Position numbers and translations under genes: made by a program
NCBI GenBank assembly: GCA_030680295.1
Contig: JAUXVU010000018.1
Coordinates: forward strand, 248,001-312,000
Length of the DNA: 64,000 nt
From: Moraxellaceae bacterium
GTDB lineage: Bacteria; Pseudomonadota; Gammaproteobacteria; Pseudomonadales; Moraxellaceae
Direction: 5' to 3'
In this document: positions 41,196 to 51,315 of the stretch, piece by piece
Layout of the letters: each line of letters opens with the position of its first letter
How positions within the stretch are numbered: position 1 is the first letter of the stretch
The notes under the pieces: model-generated
The model's input: the letters and a program-made list of their open reading frames with translations, nothing else
The model's database searches: none
What the model was told of the DNA's origin: nothing

Positions 41196-44100
41196 GCGCC
41201 GGCCAATACCGCTAATAAATCGTTAACTGCTTTTATGCGAGTTTCTGCCTTATTTAAGGTGTCGCTAAAACGTAGTTTGTCTCCACCTTCCAGCTTGTAT
41301 TTGCGTGGTTCTTTTTGAATTAGTGTGATTAGGCGGCGTGGGTCAACGGTGGTATCACTGCCAAACTCAAATCGGCCACCGGTGGGGCCAACATCGATTT
41401 TGCGGATGCCCAGTGTGTTGGCCTGCAGCTTTAAGCGGCTGACTGCAAACAGGTTTTTGGCTGGCTCTGGCAGCAGGCCAAAACGGTCAATCATTTCCAC
41501 TTGTAGCTCATCGAGAGCGTCATCGCTGTCAGCACTGCTGATGCGCTTATAAAGCGTTAAACGGTTGTGTACATCTGGCAGGTAGTCATCAGGAATTAAC
41601 GCGGATAAGCGCAGGTTGATATCTGCCCCTAGGGTAAATGGTTGGTCCATATTAGGGGTTTTGCCGTTACGAATGGCTTTCACCGCACGGTCTAACATGT
41701 CCATGTACAGGCTAAAACCAATGCTATGAATATTGCCACTTTGTTCTTCACCTAATAGCTCACCGGCACCCCGAATTTCTAAGTCTTGTGATGCCAAGAC
41801 AAAACCAGCACCTAAGTCATCTGCAGCCGCGATGGCTTCTAGACGCTTTTCGGCATCACCGGTCATGGCTTTTTTCGGTGGTGTTAACAAATAGGCATAG
41901 GCTTGGTGGTGTGAACGACCCACACGGCCGCGCAATTGGTGCATCTGCGCTAGGCCCAGTTTATCGGCACGATCCATGATGATGGTGTTGGCACTGGGCA
42001 CATCAATGCCGGTTTCAATAATGGTGGAGCAGACCAAAATATTGTGTTGCTTGTGATAAAACTGCTGCATCACTTGCTCTAGTTCACGCTCGCGCATTTG
42101 CCCGTGGGCAATGCCAATGCGTGCCTCTGGCACCAGTGCAGTTAATTCCTGTGCGCATTTTTCAATACTGTCGACTTCGTTATGCAGGTAATACACCTGA
42201 CCACCACGCAGTAGCTCACGCAGTATGGCTTCTTTAATGACCATGGGCTGTGATTCGCGCACAAAGGTTTTAACCGCTAAGCGTTTGGCAGGTGGCGTGG
42301 CAATAATCGATAGATCACGCATGCCAGACAGCGCCATATTCAGTGTGCGCGGAATCGGCGTAGCGGTCAGTGTCAGCATGTCGACTTCGGCGCGTCGTTG
42401 TTTCAGCGCTTCTTTGTGGCGCACCCCAAAACGGTGTTCTTCATCAACAATAATCAATCCTAGCTGTTTAAAGTCCATGTCGTCGCTAAGCAGTTTATGA
42501 GTGCCAATTAAGATATCAATACGGCCATCTTTGGCCGCTGTCATGGCGAGTTTTTGCTCTTTGGCCGACTTAAAGCGTGACAGCACTTCAATGCGTACTG
42601 GCCAGTCGGCAAAACGGTCACGGAAGTTTTCATAATGCTGCTGAGCCAGTAGGGTAGTGGGCACCAATACCGCCACTTGTTTGCCAGCTTGCACTGCCAC
42701 AAAAGACGCGCGCATGGCGACTTCAGTCTTGCCGAAACCAACATCACCACACACCAAACGATCCATGGGTTTAGGTGAGCGCATGTCTGCCAGTGTGGCC
42801 AAAATCGCATTGGCTTGATCTGCCGTTTCTTCAAAGGGAAAGCCGGAAGCAAACAAGGCGTATTCGGCGTGATCAAAGGGGAAGCCATAACCTTGGCGGG
42901 CGGCACGGCGAGCATACAGGTTCAATAATTCGGCAGCCGTGTCGCGTACTTGTTCTGCCGCTTTGCGACGCGCTTTGCTCCATTGCTCGGTGCCTAAACG
43001 ATGCAGTGGTGCGCTATTGTCATCGGCACCGGCATAACGCGAAATGGCCTCTAGATTGGCAACCGGCACATAAAGTTTGGCTTTGTCGGCATATTCCAGC
43101 AGCAAAAATTCTTGTACTTGGCCGTCCATATCTAATGTGACCAGACCTTGGTAACGTCCCACGCCATGGTCAACATGAACAACCGGCGCACCCGTTTGTA
43201 GCTCAGTTAATGAGCGTATGGCGAGCTCGGCCTGGCCATCACTGGAGGTAGCCTTGCGTCGGCGTCGTTGGGCGACTCGTTGGCCAAACAACTGCGATTC
43301 GGCAATGATGGCCATATCTGGCGCCATCACCCCTTCATCTAAGGCAGCGATAGTGATACCAAAACTGACGTCACTTTGACTAAAGGTCTGCCAGTCGGAG
43401 ACAGCCTGTGGTGTTAGTTGCCAGCGGGCCAATAACTCCAGCAGGCTTTCGCGGCGACCGGCACTTTCGGCACATAACAAGACACGACGCTGACCACTTT
43501 GTTGGTCAAGAAATTCTTGCAAGGCGTGTAGTGGGGCTTCTGCTTTTGCTTCGACTGGCAGCGCAGGAGGTGTTATGAATGGCAGGTTGTAATTACCAGC
43601 TTTGCTGGGCAGCGCACTGGCGTGAAGCTCAATGCGGGGCCAGCGTTTTAGCCCGGCAAACCAATCGTTTTCGCGCAAAAACAAGTGTTCGGGTGATAAC
43701 AAGGGGCGGGTGTTATCACCACCGTATTGTTCATAACGGTACAACACGTCTTGCCAAAACTGACCGAGTTTGTCTGGGGCGTGCGCATCCAGCATGAGCA
43801 AGGCATTGCTGGGTAAGTAGTCAAACAGTGTGCCGGTGTCTTCAAAAAACAGCGGTAAATAATATTCAATGCCGTTACCGGCTAAACCACTGACCACGTC
43901 TTGATACAAGCTGCTGCGCTTAGGGTCACCATTAAAGTGATTAGCCCACTGATCGCGGAAACGTCGAATGCCGGCCTTATCCAGCGGGAACTCGTGCGCT
44001 GGCATCAATACGAGTTGATCTATGGGGTTCACCGTGCGCTGAGTGTCGACATCAAACAGGCGCAGGGTTTCAATTTCATCGTCAAATAGCTCGACGCGCA

Positions 44101-44650
44101 CGGGGTATTCAGCACCCATGGGAAATAAATCAATCAAGCTGCCACGAACAGCAAATTCACCATGCTCATAGACGGTGTTGACGGCACGATAACCCGCCGC
44201 TTCTAACTGGGTTCGGGTGTCATCTAGGGTGAGTTTTTGTCCACGCTTTAGCTCGATGGCTTGGCCTAATAACCAGTCACGCGGTGCAAGGCGATGGGCT
44301 GCTGTGGTGATGGGCACCACCAAAATGCCACGCTTGGCGGTGGGCAGTTGTGACAGCACCTGCAAACGTGTGGAAATAATGTCTTGGTGTGGTGAAAACT
44401 GGTCGTAAGGCAGGGTTTCCCAGTCGGGGAAATGCCACAGTGGAAAGTTCGCGTCTTCACCTAAAAAAAACGTTAACGCTTCTTCAAGTTGAGTCGCTGT
44501 GCGTGTGTCTTGAGTGATGACCACCACCAAGCCCGGATGTTGTTGTGTGACGGCAGCCAAACTTAAGGCACGCGCACAGCCATCTAACTGGCCCCAGCTG
44601 CGTTTGTCTTCAGCAAGGCGTGGCAATTCGGGTAAAAACGGTAGTGACAT
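41192..44650 (-). CDS. mfd: Transcription-repair coupling factor
   Basis: This 1152-residue protein carries the UvrB-homologous N-terminal domains (VVITQDTRTATQLEEAL), the RNA-polymerase interaction domain (GAPVVHVDHGVGRYQGLV), helicase motifs GDVGFGKTEVAMRA and VDEEHRFGVRH, TATPIPRTLNMAL, ETGIDVPSANTII, the QLRGRVGR motif and the TRCF C-terminal domain. Mfd removes stalled polymerase and recruits UvrA. The ATG at 44650 (MSLPFLPEL) is favoured over 44671, which adds seven non-conserved residues. Confidence 0.97.
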   Translation of the reverse strand: MSLPFLPELPRLAEDKRSWGQLDGCARALSLAAVTQQHPGLVVVITQDTRTATQLEEALTFFLGEDANFPLWHFPDWETLPYDQFSPHQDIISTRLQVLSQLPTAKRGILVVPITTAAHRLAPRDWLLGQAIELKRGQKLTLDDTRTQLEAAGYRAVNTVYEHGEFAVRGSLIDLFPMGAEYPVRVELFDDEIETLRLFDVDTQRTVNPIDQLVLMPAHEFPLDKAGIRRFRDQWANHFNGDPKRSSLYQDVVSGLAGNGIEYYLPLFFEDTGTLFDYLPSNALLMLDAHAPDKLGQFWQDVLYRYEQYGGDNTRPLLSPEHLFLRENDWFAGLKRWPRIELHASALPSKAGNYNLPFITPPALPVEAKAEAPLHALQEFLDQQSGQRRVLLCAESAGRRESLLELLARWQLTPQAVSDWQTFSQSDVSFGITIAALDEGVMAPDMAIIAESQLFGQRVAQRRRRKATSSDGQAELAIRSLTELQTGAPVVHVDHGVGRYQGLVTLDMDGQVQEFLLLEYADKAKLYVPVANLEAISRYAGADDNSAPLHRLGTEQWSKARRKAAEQVRDTAAELLNLYARRAARQGYGFPFDHAEYALFASGFPFEETADQANAILATLADMRSPKPMDRLVCGDVGFGKTEVAMRASFVAVQAGKQVAVLVPTTLLAQQHYENFRDRFADWPVRIEVLSRFKSAKEQKLAMTAAKDGRIDILIGTHKLLSDDMDFKQLGLIIVDEEHRFGVRHKEALKQRRAEVDMLTLTATPIPRTLNMALSGMRDLSIIATPPAKRLAVKTFVRESQPMVIKEAILRELLRGGQVYYLHNEVDSIEKCAQELTALVPEARIGIAHGQMRERELEQVMQQFYHKQHNILVCSTIIETGIDVPSANTIIMDRADKLGLAQMHQLRGRVGRSHHQAYAYLLTPPKKAMTGDAEKRLEAIAAADDLGAGFVLASQDLEIRGAGELLGEEQSGNIHSIGFSLYMDMLDRAVKAIRNGKTPNMDQPFTLGADINLRLSALIPDDYLPDVHNRLTLYKRISSADSDDALDELQVEMIDRFGLLPEPAKNLFAVSRLKLQANTLGIRKIDVGPTGGRFEFGSDTTVDPRRLITLIQKEPRKYKLEGGDKLRFSDTLNKAETRIKAVNDLLAVLAGA

Positions 44651-44746
44651 AACAACAGTTCCAGCAAGCAAACAATAGCCATTTTGCGGCTGCAGTGGCG
44701 GGGCAGAATCTAGCGTGGCATGAAGTGTAACGCAGACCTATGGGGG

Positions 44747-44780
44747 TGCGACAATATGTCGCAGGCCAATATAAGTTGGC
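44747..44780. promoter_or_regulatory. Two adjacent palindromes upstream of the TonB receptor
   Basis: A perfect 17-bp inverted repeat TGCGACA-ATA-TGTCGCA (44747-44763) is followed after one base by GCCAA-TATAAG-TTGGC (44765-44780), whose centre resembles a -10 box. They sit 45-78 bp before the receptor start, the place of a repressor operator. Neither resembles the Fur consensus. Confidence 0.5.
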
Positions 44781-44824
44781 TTGAGTAGAATGCACGGCAT
44801 CAAAAACAAAAAAGGCGCAAGTTC

Positions 44825-46900
44825 ATGCCAGCTTTTCGACCGTCTCCAATTGCCTATGCCATTTTTTTAAGTGTTTATGCACTGCCCGCTAGTGCGATGC
44901 ACTCATTGCCAGACGTTCATGTGTCAGCTGAAGTTTACCAATCAGCTTTTTCAATGACGCCAACGGCCGCCAAAAAACAACTTGAAAAAACGGCTGGTGG
45001 TGTAGGTGTTGTTGATGCAAAAGACTATCTAACAGGTCGTGCTGGCAACATGGAAGATACTTTGCGTTTAGCCACAGGTGTGTTTATTGCATCACGTTTT
45101 GGGTCGGATGAAGCGCGCGTTTCGATTCGCGGCTCTGGCTTGCAACGTACCTTTCATGGCCGTGGCTTAATGCTCTTACAAGATGGTGTGCCAATTAATT
45201 TGGCTGATGGTGGTTTTGATATGCAAACCATTGAGCCGGGCGCTACACGTTATATTGAAGTGCAGCGTGGTGCCAACGCATTGCGTTACGGCAGTAGCAC
45301 ATTAGGTGGTGCAATTAATTACGTCAGCCATACTGGCCACTCAGCACCACCGATGATGCTGCGTGCAGAAGCAGGAAGTTTTGGCTATCAGCGTTATCAA
45401 GCTGCAGCAGCAGGAGTTAGTGGCGACTTTGATGGCTATGCATCGATTAGTCATTCTGAGCAAGATGGTTTCCGTGATCATGCTCGTCAGCGTAATGGAC
45501 GTTTCTTTGGTAATGTTGGCTGGCAATTGTCTGATCGTATAGAAACTAGACTTTATGCCACTGTCGTAGATACAAATTCTGAGCTGCCGGGCAACCTGAG
45601 TTATAACGACCTTAAAAACAACCCACGTAAAGCGGATGCTGGCAGTGTTAATCGTGATGCCAAACGTGACTTCCCGCTGTATCGATTAGCAAGCCGAACC
45701 GCTATTCAACATGAGCATGGTGGTCAAACTGAGTTCACAGCATTTGCTGCACGCAAGCAGTTATTTCACCCGCTTGCTTTTGCACGCTTAGAACAAAGCA
45801 ATCGCGACATTGGTTTAGGTGTGCGCCATGAGCACCCCTCTCATGTCTTAGGCGTCCGTCAAGACAATGTTATTGGTGTGCAATGGCAGCGAGGCTTAAC
45901 TGAAGATGAACAGTGTAGTTATGCACTAGGAACAACCGGCCATGCATGTGCTGCGACTACTAAGCTCAACAAAACAACTGCAGAAAATCTGACGGTTTAT
46001 GGTGAGTCGCGCTGGCACGTGCAGCCTAGTACTACGGTATCGATTGGTGGACAGTGGACAGATGCTAATCGTCGTGTCACGACTGATCAGTTGTTACCAT
46101 CAACAGGCCCACTTTATGACGAGTCGTATCGACGTTTTTCACCAAAGGTTGGTGTCATTCAGCGGCTTTCTGAGCAAACGGAGGTTTATGCCAATGTCAG
46201 TGGTAGTTTTGAGCCACCCAGCTTTTCAGAAGGCCCTGTGGGTGGCCAACCACTAGATGCGCAAAAGGCAACCACGTATGAAATTGGTGCCCGTGGCGAT
46301 TATCAAATTAAAGCTGCAAATATTGGTTATGACCTAAGTTACTATCGTGCATTAATAAAAAATGAACTGCTGGCGCTAACTCCTCCCGGTGGTTTGCCCG
46401 CCACACAAAATGCCGATAAAACACTGCACCAAGGTGTGGAGGCGGGAATGTCTATTCAATCTGACCGTGTTAAGTTGTTGGCCAGTTATTTGTTTAATGA
46501 CTTCCGTTTTCAGCATTCAAATGACCCAGCGATTACTTCAGGAAATGATATTGCTGGTGTCCCTCGCCAAGTGCTTAATGCTGAGTTGGGATATCGAGTC
46601 ATTAACACACTTTATGCAGGCCCAACGGTACGTGCGGCCTCACAAACCTTTGTTGATCATGCTAATACCACCACAGCCCCGGGTTATGCGGTTTATGGTT
46701 TTAAGCTGAATCAATCACTAAGCAACGGTATGAGCTGGTTTGTTGAGGCTCGTAACCTAACAAATAAATCTTACGCAGCAACCACGGGTGTTGTGCGTGA
46801 TGCGAGTGTGCCTGCAAATATGTTAGTAGGCCGCGACCAAGCCCTATTTAGCCCCGGTGATGGCCGTTCACTCTACGCTGGCATCAGCAAGGCATTTTAA
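44825..46900 (+). CDS. TonB-dependent outer-membrane receptor
   Basis: This 691-residue protein has a signal peptide (about 1-24), a plug domain (GVGVVDAKDYLTGRAGNMED, VSIRGSGLQRTFHGRGLML, IEVQRGANALRYGSSTLGGA) and a 22-strand barrel ending GRSLYAGISKAF with the terminal aromatic. It resembles siderophore or metal-chelate receptors; the ligand cannot be told. Two bases separate its stop from the next gene, a PepSY-type membrane protein of the sort that often reduces or processes imported iron chelates. Confidence 0.9.
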   Translation: MPAFRPSPIAYAIFLSVYALPASAMHSLPDVHVSAEVYQSAFSMTPTAAKKQLEKTAGGVGVVDAKDYLTGRAGNMEDTLRLATGVFIASRFGSDEARVSIRGSGLQRTFHGRGLMLLQDGVPINLADGGFDMQTIEPGATRYIEVQRGANALRYGSSTLGGAINYVSHTGHSAPPMMLRAEAGSFGYQRYQAAAAGVSGDFDGYASISHSEQDGFRDHARQRNGRFFGNVGWQLSDRIETRLYATVVDTNSELPGNLSYNDLKNNPRKADAGSVNRDAKRDFPLYRLASRTAIQHEHGGQTEFTAFAARKQLFHPLAFARLEQSNRDIGLGVRHEHPSHVLGVRQDNVIGVQWQRGLTEDEQCSYALGTTGHACAATTKLNKTTAENLTVYGESRWHVQPSTTVSIGGQWTDANRRVTTDQLLPSTGPLYDESYRRFSPKVGVIQRLSEQTEVYANVSGSFEPPSFSEGPVGGQPLDAQKATTYEIGARGDYQIKAANIGYDLSYYRALIKNELLALTPPGGLPATQNADKTLHQGVEAGMSIQSDRVKLLASYLFNDFRFQHSNDPAITSGNDIAGVPRQVLNAELGYRVINTLYAGPTVRAASQTFVDHANTTTAPGYAVYGFKLNQSLSNGMSWFVEARNLTNKSYAATTGVVRDASVPANMLVGRDQALFSPGDGRSLYAGISKAF

Positions 46901-46902
46901 GC

Positions 46903-48342
46903 ATGGTTCTTCGTCGTATTCGTCAGCGTTTGGCTCCTTGGCATCGCCGCTTAGCGTGGCTAGTGGTGTTGCCAGTATTGGCATGGTCTTTAAGTGGTTT
47001 GCTACACCCGGTGATGTCTCGCTGGCAACCTTCGGCGGCAGCCATGATGGTGCCGCCGATGTTTTTAGCGCCGCCAGCAGACACTGCCTGGTCGGATTTC
47101 CCGTCACCTAATCAAACGTTGCCTGCTGATTGGCAAATGCGTGAAGTACGAGCGGTGACTTGGCAAGATCAGCCTTACTGGCAGGTTCAGCTAAGTGATG
47201 GTTCGGTAAGCCAAGTTCATGCCAAAACAGGTGAGGTCGTTGACCTGACTCAAGACATCGTGACTCATCTTGCGCGGCATTACACCGGTGAACAACGTGC
47301 AGCGGTTAGCTTGAGTGTGGTCAATGAGTTCAGCAGTGAGTACAGCGTGATTAACCGTTACTTGCCGGTGTATCGGGTGGCATTTGACCGCCCGGATGGA
47401 CTTATTGCATTTGTCGAGCCGCGCAGCCTGCAGCTGGCGGGTCTTACGGACGACTGGAAAACACAATTTGGTACATTTTTTCGCGCAATGCATAACTGGT
47501 CGTGGTGGCCACACGCGCCGTCAAGGGCGTGGGTGATGGCGGGTTTGCTGTCGTTAGCCCTGATTGTGGCTGTGTCAGGCATTGTTCGTGCTTGGCCAAG
47601 CTCGGTAAAACGTCGGAAGCCACATGTTTGGCATCGCCGCATTGGCTTAGTGGTAGCCCTAGCTGCATTCGCTTGGTTTAGCACAGGTGCTTTGCATGCA
47701 TTGGTTATGAATAGCCGTGTAGGAGGCTTTCAGACCTATCCTTTGGTGACTTATTTCACTGCGGATCAGTTGGCTGCTAAGGCACCGAGCGATGTGCCAG
47801 AAGGTGCAAGACTGCAAATTGTGTCAGGCCCTAATGGACCACTTTGGTATTGGCATCAGCTGGTTCGCGCTGCGACTGATGATGCGCATGCACATCATGG
47901 GCACTCAGCGCCACGCACTTTAAATGCAGCTTATTTTGGGGCTACTAATGGCGAGCCAGTACAAGCTGAGCGCTATTGGGCTGCTTTGGCGCAACCCGTG
48001 GCAGGGCAGGCGCACTTGTTATCAGTAAAGCCAATTACTGGTTTTTTTCCTGAGTATGGCTTTGTGCAAAAGCGTCTGCCGGTGCAACAGTTAACATTTC
48101 ATACTGCCGACAATCTAACAGTTTATGTTGATCCTGCCGATGCGGCGGTTGCTTCCGTGGTGCGTGACTTGGATCGTGTGGAAGGATTGAGTTTTGCTTA
48201 TTTACATAAGGTGCAGTTTTTGGATCCTATTATTGGGAAGGATGCCCGCGACGCAGTAGCAGGTGTATTTGCGGCAATGATTTTCAGCTTGACTCTGATG
48301 GGTTTATGGATGTTAAGACGTCGCACATTGCGCAATGACTAA
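46903..48342 (+). CDS. PepSY-associated membrane protein
   Basis: This 479-residue protein has four main transmembrane segments (about 15-37 RLAWLVVLPVLAWSLSGLL; 205-228; 245-265; 455-475), an RxxHR-like motif near each pair (PWHRRLAW and VWHRRIGL), and two periplasmic PepSY-like regions. Family members (PiuB/iron-regulated membrane proteins) go with TonB receptors and probably reduce or strip metal from siderophores in the periplasm. A His-rich loop DDAHAHHGHSAP may bind metal. Operonic with the receptor. Confidence 0.84.
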   Translation: MVLRRIRQRLAPWHRRLAWLVVLPVLAWSLSGLLHPVMSRWQPSAAAMMVPPMFLAPPADTAWSDFPSPNQTLPADWQMREVRAVTWQDQPYWQVQLSDGSVSQVHAKTGEVVDLTQDIVTHLARHYTGEQRAAVSLSVVNEFSSEYSVINRYLPVYRVAFDRPDGLIAFVEPRSLQLAGLTDDWKTQFGTFFRAMHNWSWWPHAPSRAWVMAGLLSLALIVAVSGIVRAWPSSVKRRKPHVWHRRIGLVVALAAFAWFSTGALHALVMNSRVGGFQTYPLVTYFTADQLAAKAPSDVPEGARLQIVSGPNGPLWYWHQLVRAATDDAHAHHGHSAPRTLNAAYFGATNGEPVQAERYWAALAQPVAGQAHLLSVKPITGFFPEYGFVQKRLPVQQLTFHTADNLTVYVDPADAAVASVVRDLDRVEGLSFAYLHKVQFLDPIIGKDARDAVAGVFAAMIFSLTLMGLWMLRRRTLRND

Positions 48343-48427
48343 AGGGCAAAAACTAAAACCCATTTGTAATGCAGTAAATTAAGTTTTTGTTGCCATGTTT
48401 TTAGGGGACTGTTAGCGTTCTTTTTCA

Positions 48428-48766
48428 ATGAGCACTAACGAGCCCATCATGTCAGACGACTTGATCCACGATGACGAATTTCAAGAAATGATGCGCGGTT
48501 TTGCTCAAAACTTCTGGGCTAGCCGTATTCCCGATTTTTTACAGTTGGCGCAGCTGCAGACAGCTAATACAGCAGGGCTTGAATTAAAGCGGGCAGTTCA
48601 TGGTTTGGCCGGTACCGCTGAAATGATCAACGAAAAAGGTATTGGTGATTTAGCGCGTCAGGCAGAAACCTGTTGGGATGTCAGTGGTGCTCAGTCCGAA
48701 ATCACTTTAGCCGCCATTGAGGCGCTAATTGAGTTCATCAAACAGCGCCAAGCACTTCAGAACTAA
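48428..48766 (+). CDS. Hpt (histidine phosphotransfer) protein
   Basis: This 112-residue four-helix protein has phospho-accepting H58 in LKRAVHGLAGTAEMI. It stands alone as a phosphorelay carrier. A second ATG seven codons later (MSDDLIHDD) is possible. The gene is convergent with, and directly abuts, the exopolysaccharide-like operon whose first gene is a lone response regulator (52036-52416), a plausible phosphate acceptor. Confidence 0.82.
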   Translation: MSTNEPIMSDDLIHDDEFQEMMRGFAQNFWASRIPDFLQLAQLQTANTAGLELKRAVHGLAGTAEMINEKGIGDLARQAETCWDVSGAQSEITLAAIEALIEFIKQRQALQN

Positions 48767-50224
48767 CTATTTGCTGTCGTCACTGATCCAGCCGGTATTC
48801 CGCTTCATGTCACCCCATTTAGACTCAGAGCCTTTGAAGTGTTGGAAGGTGCCGTATAGGCGCCACCATGAATTTAGTTGGCGATAACCAAAGTTTTCAA
48901 TAATGGCTAAGAAGAAGAGTTTTATGCTGGGGCGGTAGCCGGGATAAACGTGAAAGCTACGCTCTTCTAACAAGATGGCCGAGGTTGATAGCAATAAGCC
49001 TAAGCCCACCGAGGCAAACATAAAAACGAGTGCTGCAGCACCATTTAAATAGCCAAAAAAGTACATTAATAGCGTAAAAATTAAACCAAGAAACTCCATT
49101 ATTGGACTAATGGCCTCAACGATAATCATGAAGGGATATGCTACCCAGCCCACTGTGCCCGAGCGTCTGGCAAACAGCAGCGACCGATGCTTTATCAGTA
49201 CTTCAAGGAGACCGCGTTGCCAACGTATTCGCTGCTTTTTGAGCGTTGGTAAGTCTTCAGGCGCATCAGTCCAGCAAACCGGATCAGGCACGAAATTAAT
49301 GTGATAGGAGATGTTGTTTTCAATGTGATGTTTGTGCATTTTCACCACCAAATCCATGTCTTCACCAAGACATTTAGCGGTGAAACCACCCACAGTAATG
49401 ACTGTGTCGCGTTTAAAGACGCCGAATGCGCCACTGATAATCAGCAACGCTTTAAGCGTAGACCAACCCAGTCGTCCAAATAAAAATGCTCGTAGGTATT
49501 CCAAGACTTGAAAGCGAGCTAAATACGATGCTGGCAGATTGATGCTGACTAGATTGCCATCTTTAACTTTGCAGCCATTAATAATACGTACGGTGCCGCC
49601 GGCGGCAATAGTGCCCGGTTTATTCAAAAACAGGCGCACCACTCGCTGCAAAGCATCACGCTCTAAAATGGAGTCTGCATCCATGCTGCAAAACAGCTCT
49701 TTGCGCGCGATATTAATGCCTGCATTGTTGGCATCTGCTTTGCCGCCGCCGTTTTCTTTATCTACTAAAATCAAGTTGGGATATTTCTCAGACTTATAAA
49801 CAGCTTTGATGCGAGCGCAAGGAACTTCATATCGAAATGCTGCGGGGTAGGGGTGCATTTCGAAAGAGTTAATCATGACGCCCATCGTATTGTCGGTGCC
49901 GCCATCATGAATAACGATCAACTCGAAATCAGGGTAGTTAAGTTGCAATAGTGATTTGACGGAGGCCGCAATGAGTTGCTCTTCGTTGTAGGCTGTTAAC
50001 AATAGGCTAACACCGGGCAGTGAACGCTCATGTAGCTTGGGCATATAGAGCTCACGACCATCACGTGTGGCACGTCGAACGGCAAATAAAGCAATTAAGT
50101 TAAGCGTTAGATAGCTGCCTGTGACAATTATTGAATAAATTAAAAAGATAAAAAAAGTGATGACAATGGCAACACCAACGGCACCGCTGGCAAGGCCTTG
50201 GGTGGTTAACCACAGTTCATTCAT
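48767..50224 (-). CDS. Processive family 2 glycosyltransferase (polysaccharide synthase-like)
   Basis: This 485-residue protein has an N-terminal membrane helix, then a GT2 domain: LLTAYNEEQLI, VIHDGGTDNT, FCSMDADSIL, EDMDLVVKMH and the processive-synthase motif QRIRW, followed by three or four C-terminal helices. This matches cellulose, hyaluronan or poly-GlcNAc synthase-like enzymes that polymerise and extrude a polysaccharide. No PilZ domain is seen. Last gene of a four-gene operon (start overlaps the HEAT gene stop by 4 bp). Confidence 0.86.
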   Translation of the reverse strand: MNELWLTTQGLASGAVGVAIVITFFIFLIYSIIVTGSYLTLNLIALFAVRRATRDGRELYMPKLHERSLPGVSLLLTAYNEEQLIAASVKSLLQLNYPDFELIVIHDGGTDNTMGVMINSFEMHPYPAAFRYEVPCARIKAVYKSEKYPNLILVDKENGGGKADANNAGINIARKELFCSMDADSILERDALQRVVRLFLNKPGTIAAGGTVRIINGCKVKDGNLVSINLPASYLARFQVLEYLRAFLFGRLGWSTLKALLIISGAFGVFKRDTVITVGGFTAKCLGEDMDLVVKMHKHHIENNISYHINFVPDPVCWTDAPEDLPTLKKQRIRWQRGLLEVLIKHRSLLFARRSGTVGWVAYPFMIIVEAISPIMEFLGLIFTLLMYFFGYLNGAAALVFMFASVGLGLLLSTSAILLEERSFHVYPGYRPSIKLFFLAIIENFGYRQLNSWWRLYGTFQHFKGSESKWGDMKRNTGWISDDSK

Positions 50225-51315
50225 ACCGCCTCCGTGGCTTGCCAGCTATCTGGCAGTAGCCAACCTTTGTGGTACATGGCCTCTAATAAATGCGATCTCG
50301 CCATACCTTCTGGCAGGCTATTGAGCAGTGTTTGTGCCTTAGTGCTGGTCATGGTCGGTAGGCTCATTAGTGCGGTTGCGGCACACCGTTGAGTTAGCCA
50401 GTCGTTATCGTTTAGTGCTTGCTCTAATACCAGTTGCTCATCGTCTAGGCTTAGCTTTGCGATGGCAGTAATGCCTGCACGACGAACAAGGGTATTTTCA
50501 TGACGACAGGCTGTGCGTGCTAGGGGCGTGAAATGAGGGCTGATGGTTAGGCTTAATACGGTGATAATAATATCAGCGTCGTCTGGGAAACGTGCCAAGG
50601 CATTTCTAGCGATTGCTCCGAATTCTCGCTCAGCCTGTGTGTGAACAATGTCTAGCAATAACGGGATATGTGACTGAGGCGCGGTGGCAATAGCTTGAGA
50701 TAAGAAGTCCAGTAAAAGAATTTCGGATGGTACGGTATCGAATAATGAATTGATCTTATGCAAAGGCCAGTTTTGCTGAGTCAAACGAGAGAGAACCATT
50801 GGAATAGCTGTTTCAGGTGACCTTACCATTAGCATCTTTGCGGCCATGTGAGACAGCAGATCGTAAGAGTGATCAAAAAGTGCTTGAGCGTGTGGTAGTG
50901 CGCGTTCGTCTTTAAGTGCTGTCATTAGCATTAAAGCAATGAGCTTGTTGTCAGTGCTGCGCGATTGTAAAAGCTTTGGCAGTGCTTCTGGAATTGATAA
51001 AGCGGTTAACAAATCGAGAAGTGACTGTGCGCTGTCGCCGCGTACACGTTGATACAAGCTCAACCAAACAATACCGAAATTAGGAATGTCTCGTTGTTTA
51101 AGACGAGGTAAGTCTGTAGGGATTTCACCAGAAACCACGGCATAAATAACAGGGCGCCAAATGGCTTCCAGTCTTTTTTGTTTGCGTTCTTTACGGTAGC
51201 GAAAAAAGCGTAAAGTTAAGCTGGCAAATAAACATAAAAAGCTTGCGCCAAACAGGCCATAGGCTGTCCATAACGCAATTGCTATTCCCGCATTAGAAGT
51301 TTCGGCGTAACCCAA
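50221..51315 (-). CDS. Membrane-anchored HEAT-repeat protein of the polysaccharide-like operon
   Basis: This protein of about 364 residues has one N-terminal transmembrane helix (IALWTAYGLFGASFLCLFA) and a long alpha-solenoid of HEAT-like repeats (DERALPHAQALFDHSYDLLSH, ENTLVRRAGITAIAKLSLDDE, NDNDWLTQRCAATALMSLPT). A GTG at 51345 is possible, but the TTG at 51315 has CGGGAG 6 nt upstream. It overlaps the YaiO-like gene by 23 bp and the GT2 gene by 4 bp. Probably a scaffold linking inner-membrane synthase and periplasmic or cytoplasmic partners. Confidence 0.75.
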   Translation of the reverse strand: MGYAETSNAGIAIALWTAYGLFGASFLCLFASLTLRFFRYRKERKQKRLEAIWRPVIYAVVSGEIPTDLPRLKQRDIPNFGIVWLSLYQRVRGDSAQSLLDLLTALSIPEALPKLLQSRSTDNKLIALMLMTALKDERALPHAQALFDHSYDLLSHMAAKMLMVRSPETAIPMVLSRLTQQNWPLHKINSLFDTVPSEILLLDFLSQAIATAPQSHIPLLLDIVHTQAEREFGAIARNALARFPDDADIIITVLSLTISPHFTPLARTACRHENTLVRRAGITAIAKLSLDDEQLVLEQALNDNDWLTQRCAATALMSLPTMTSTKAQTLLNSLPEGMARSHLLEAMYHKGWLLPDSWQATEAV

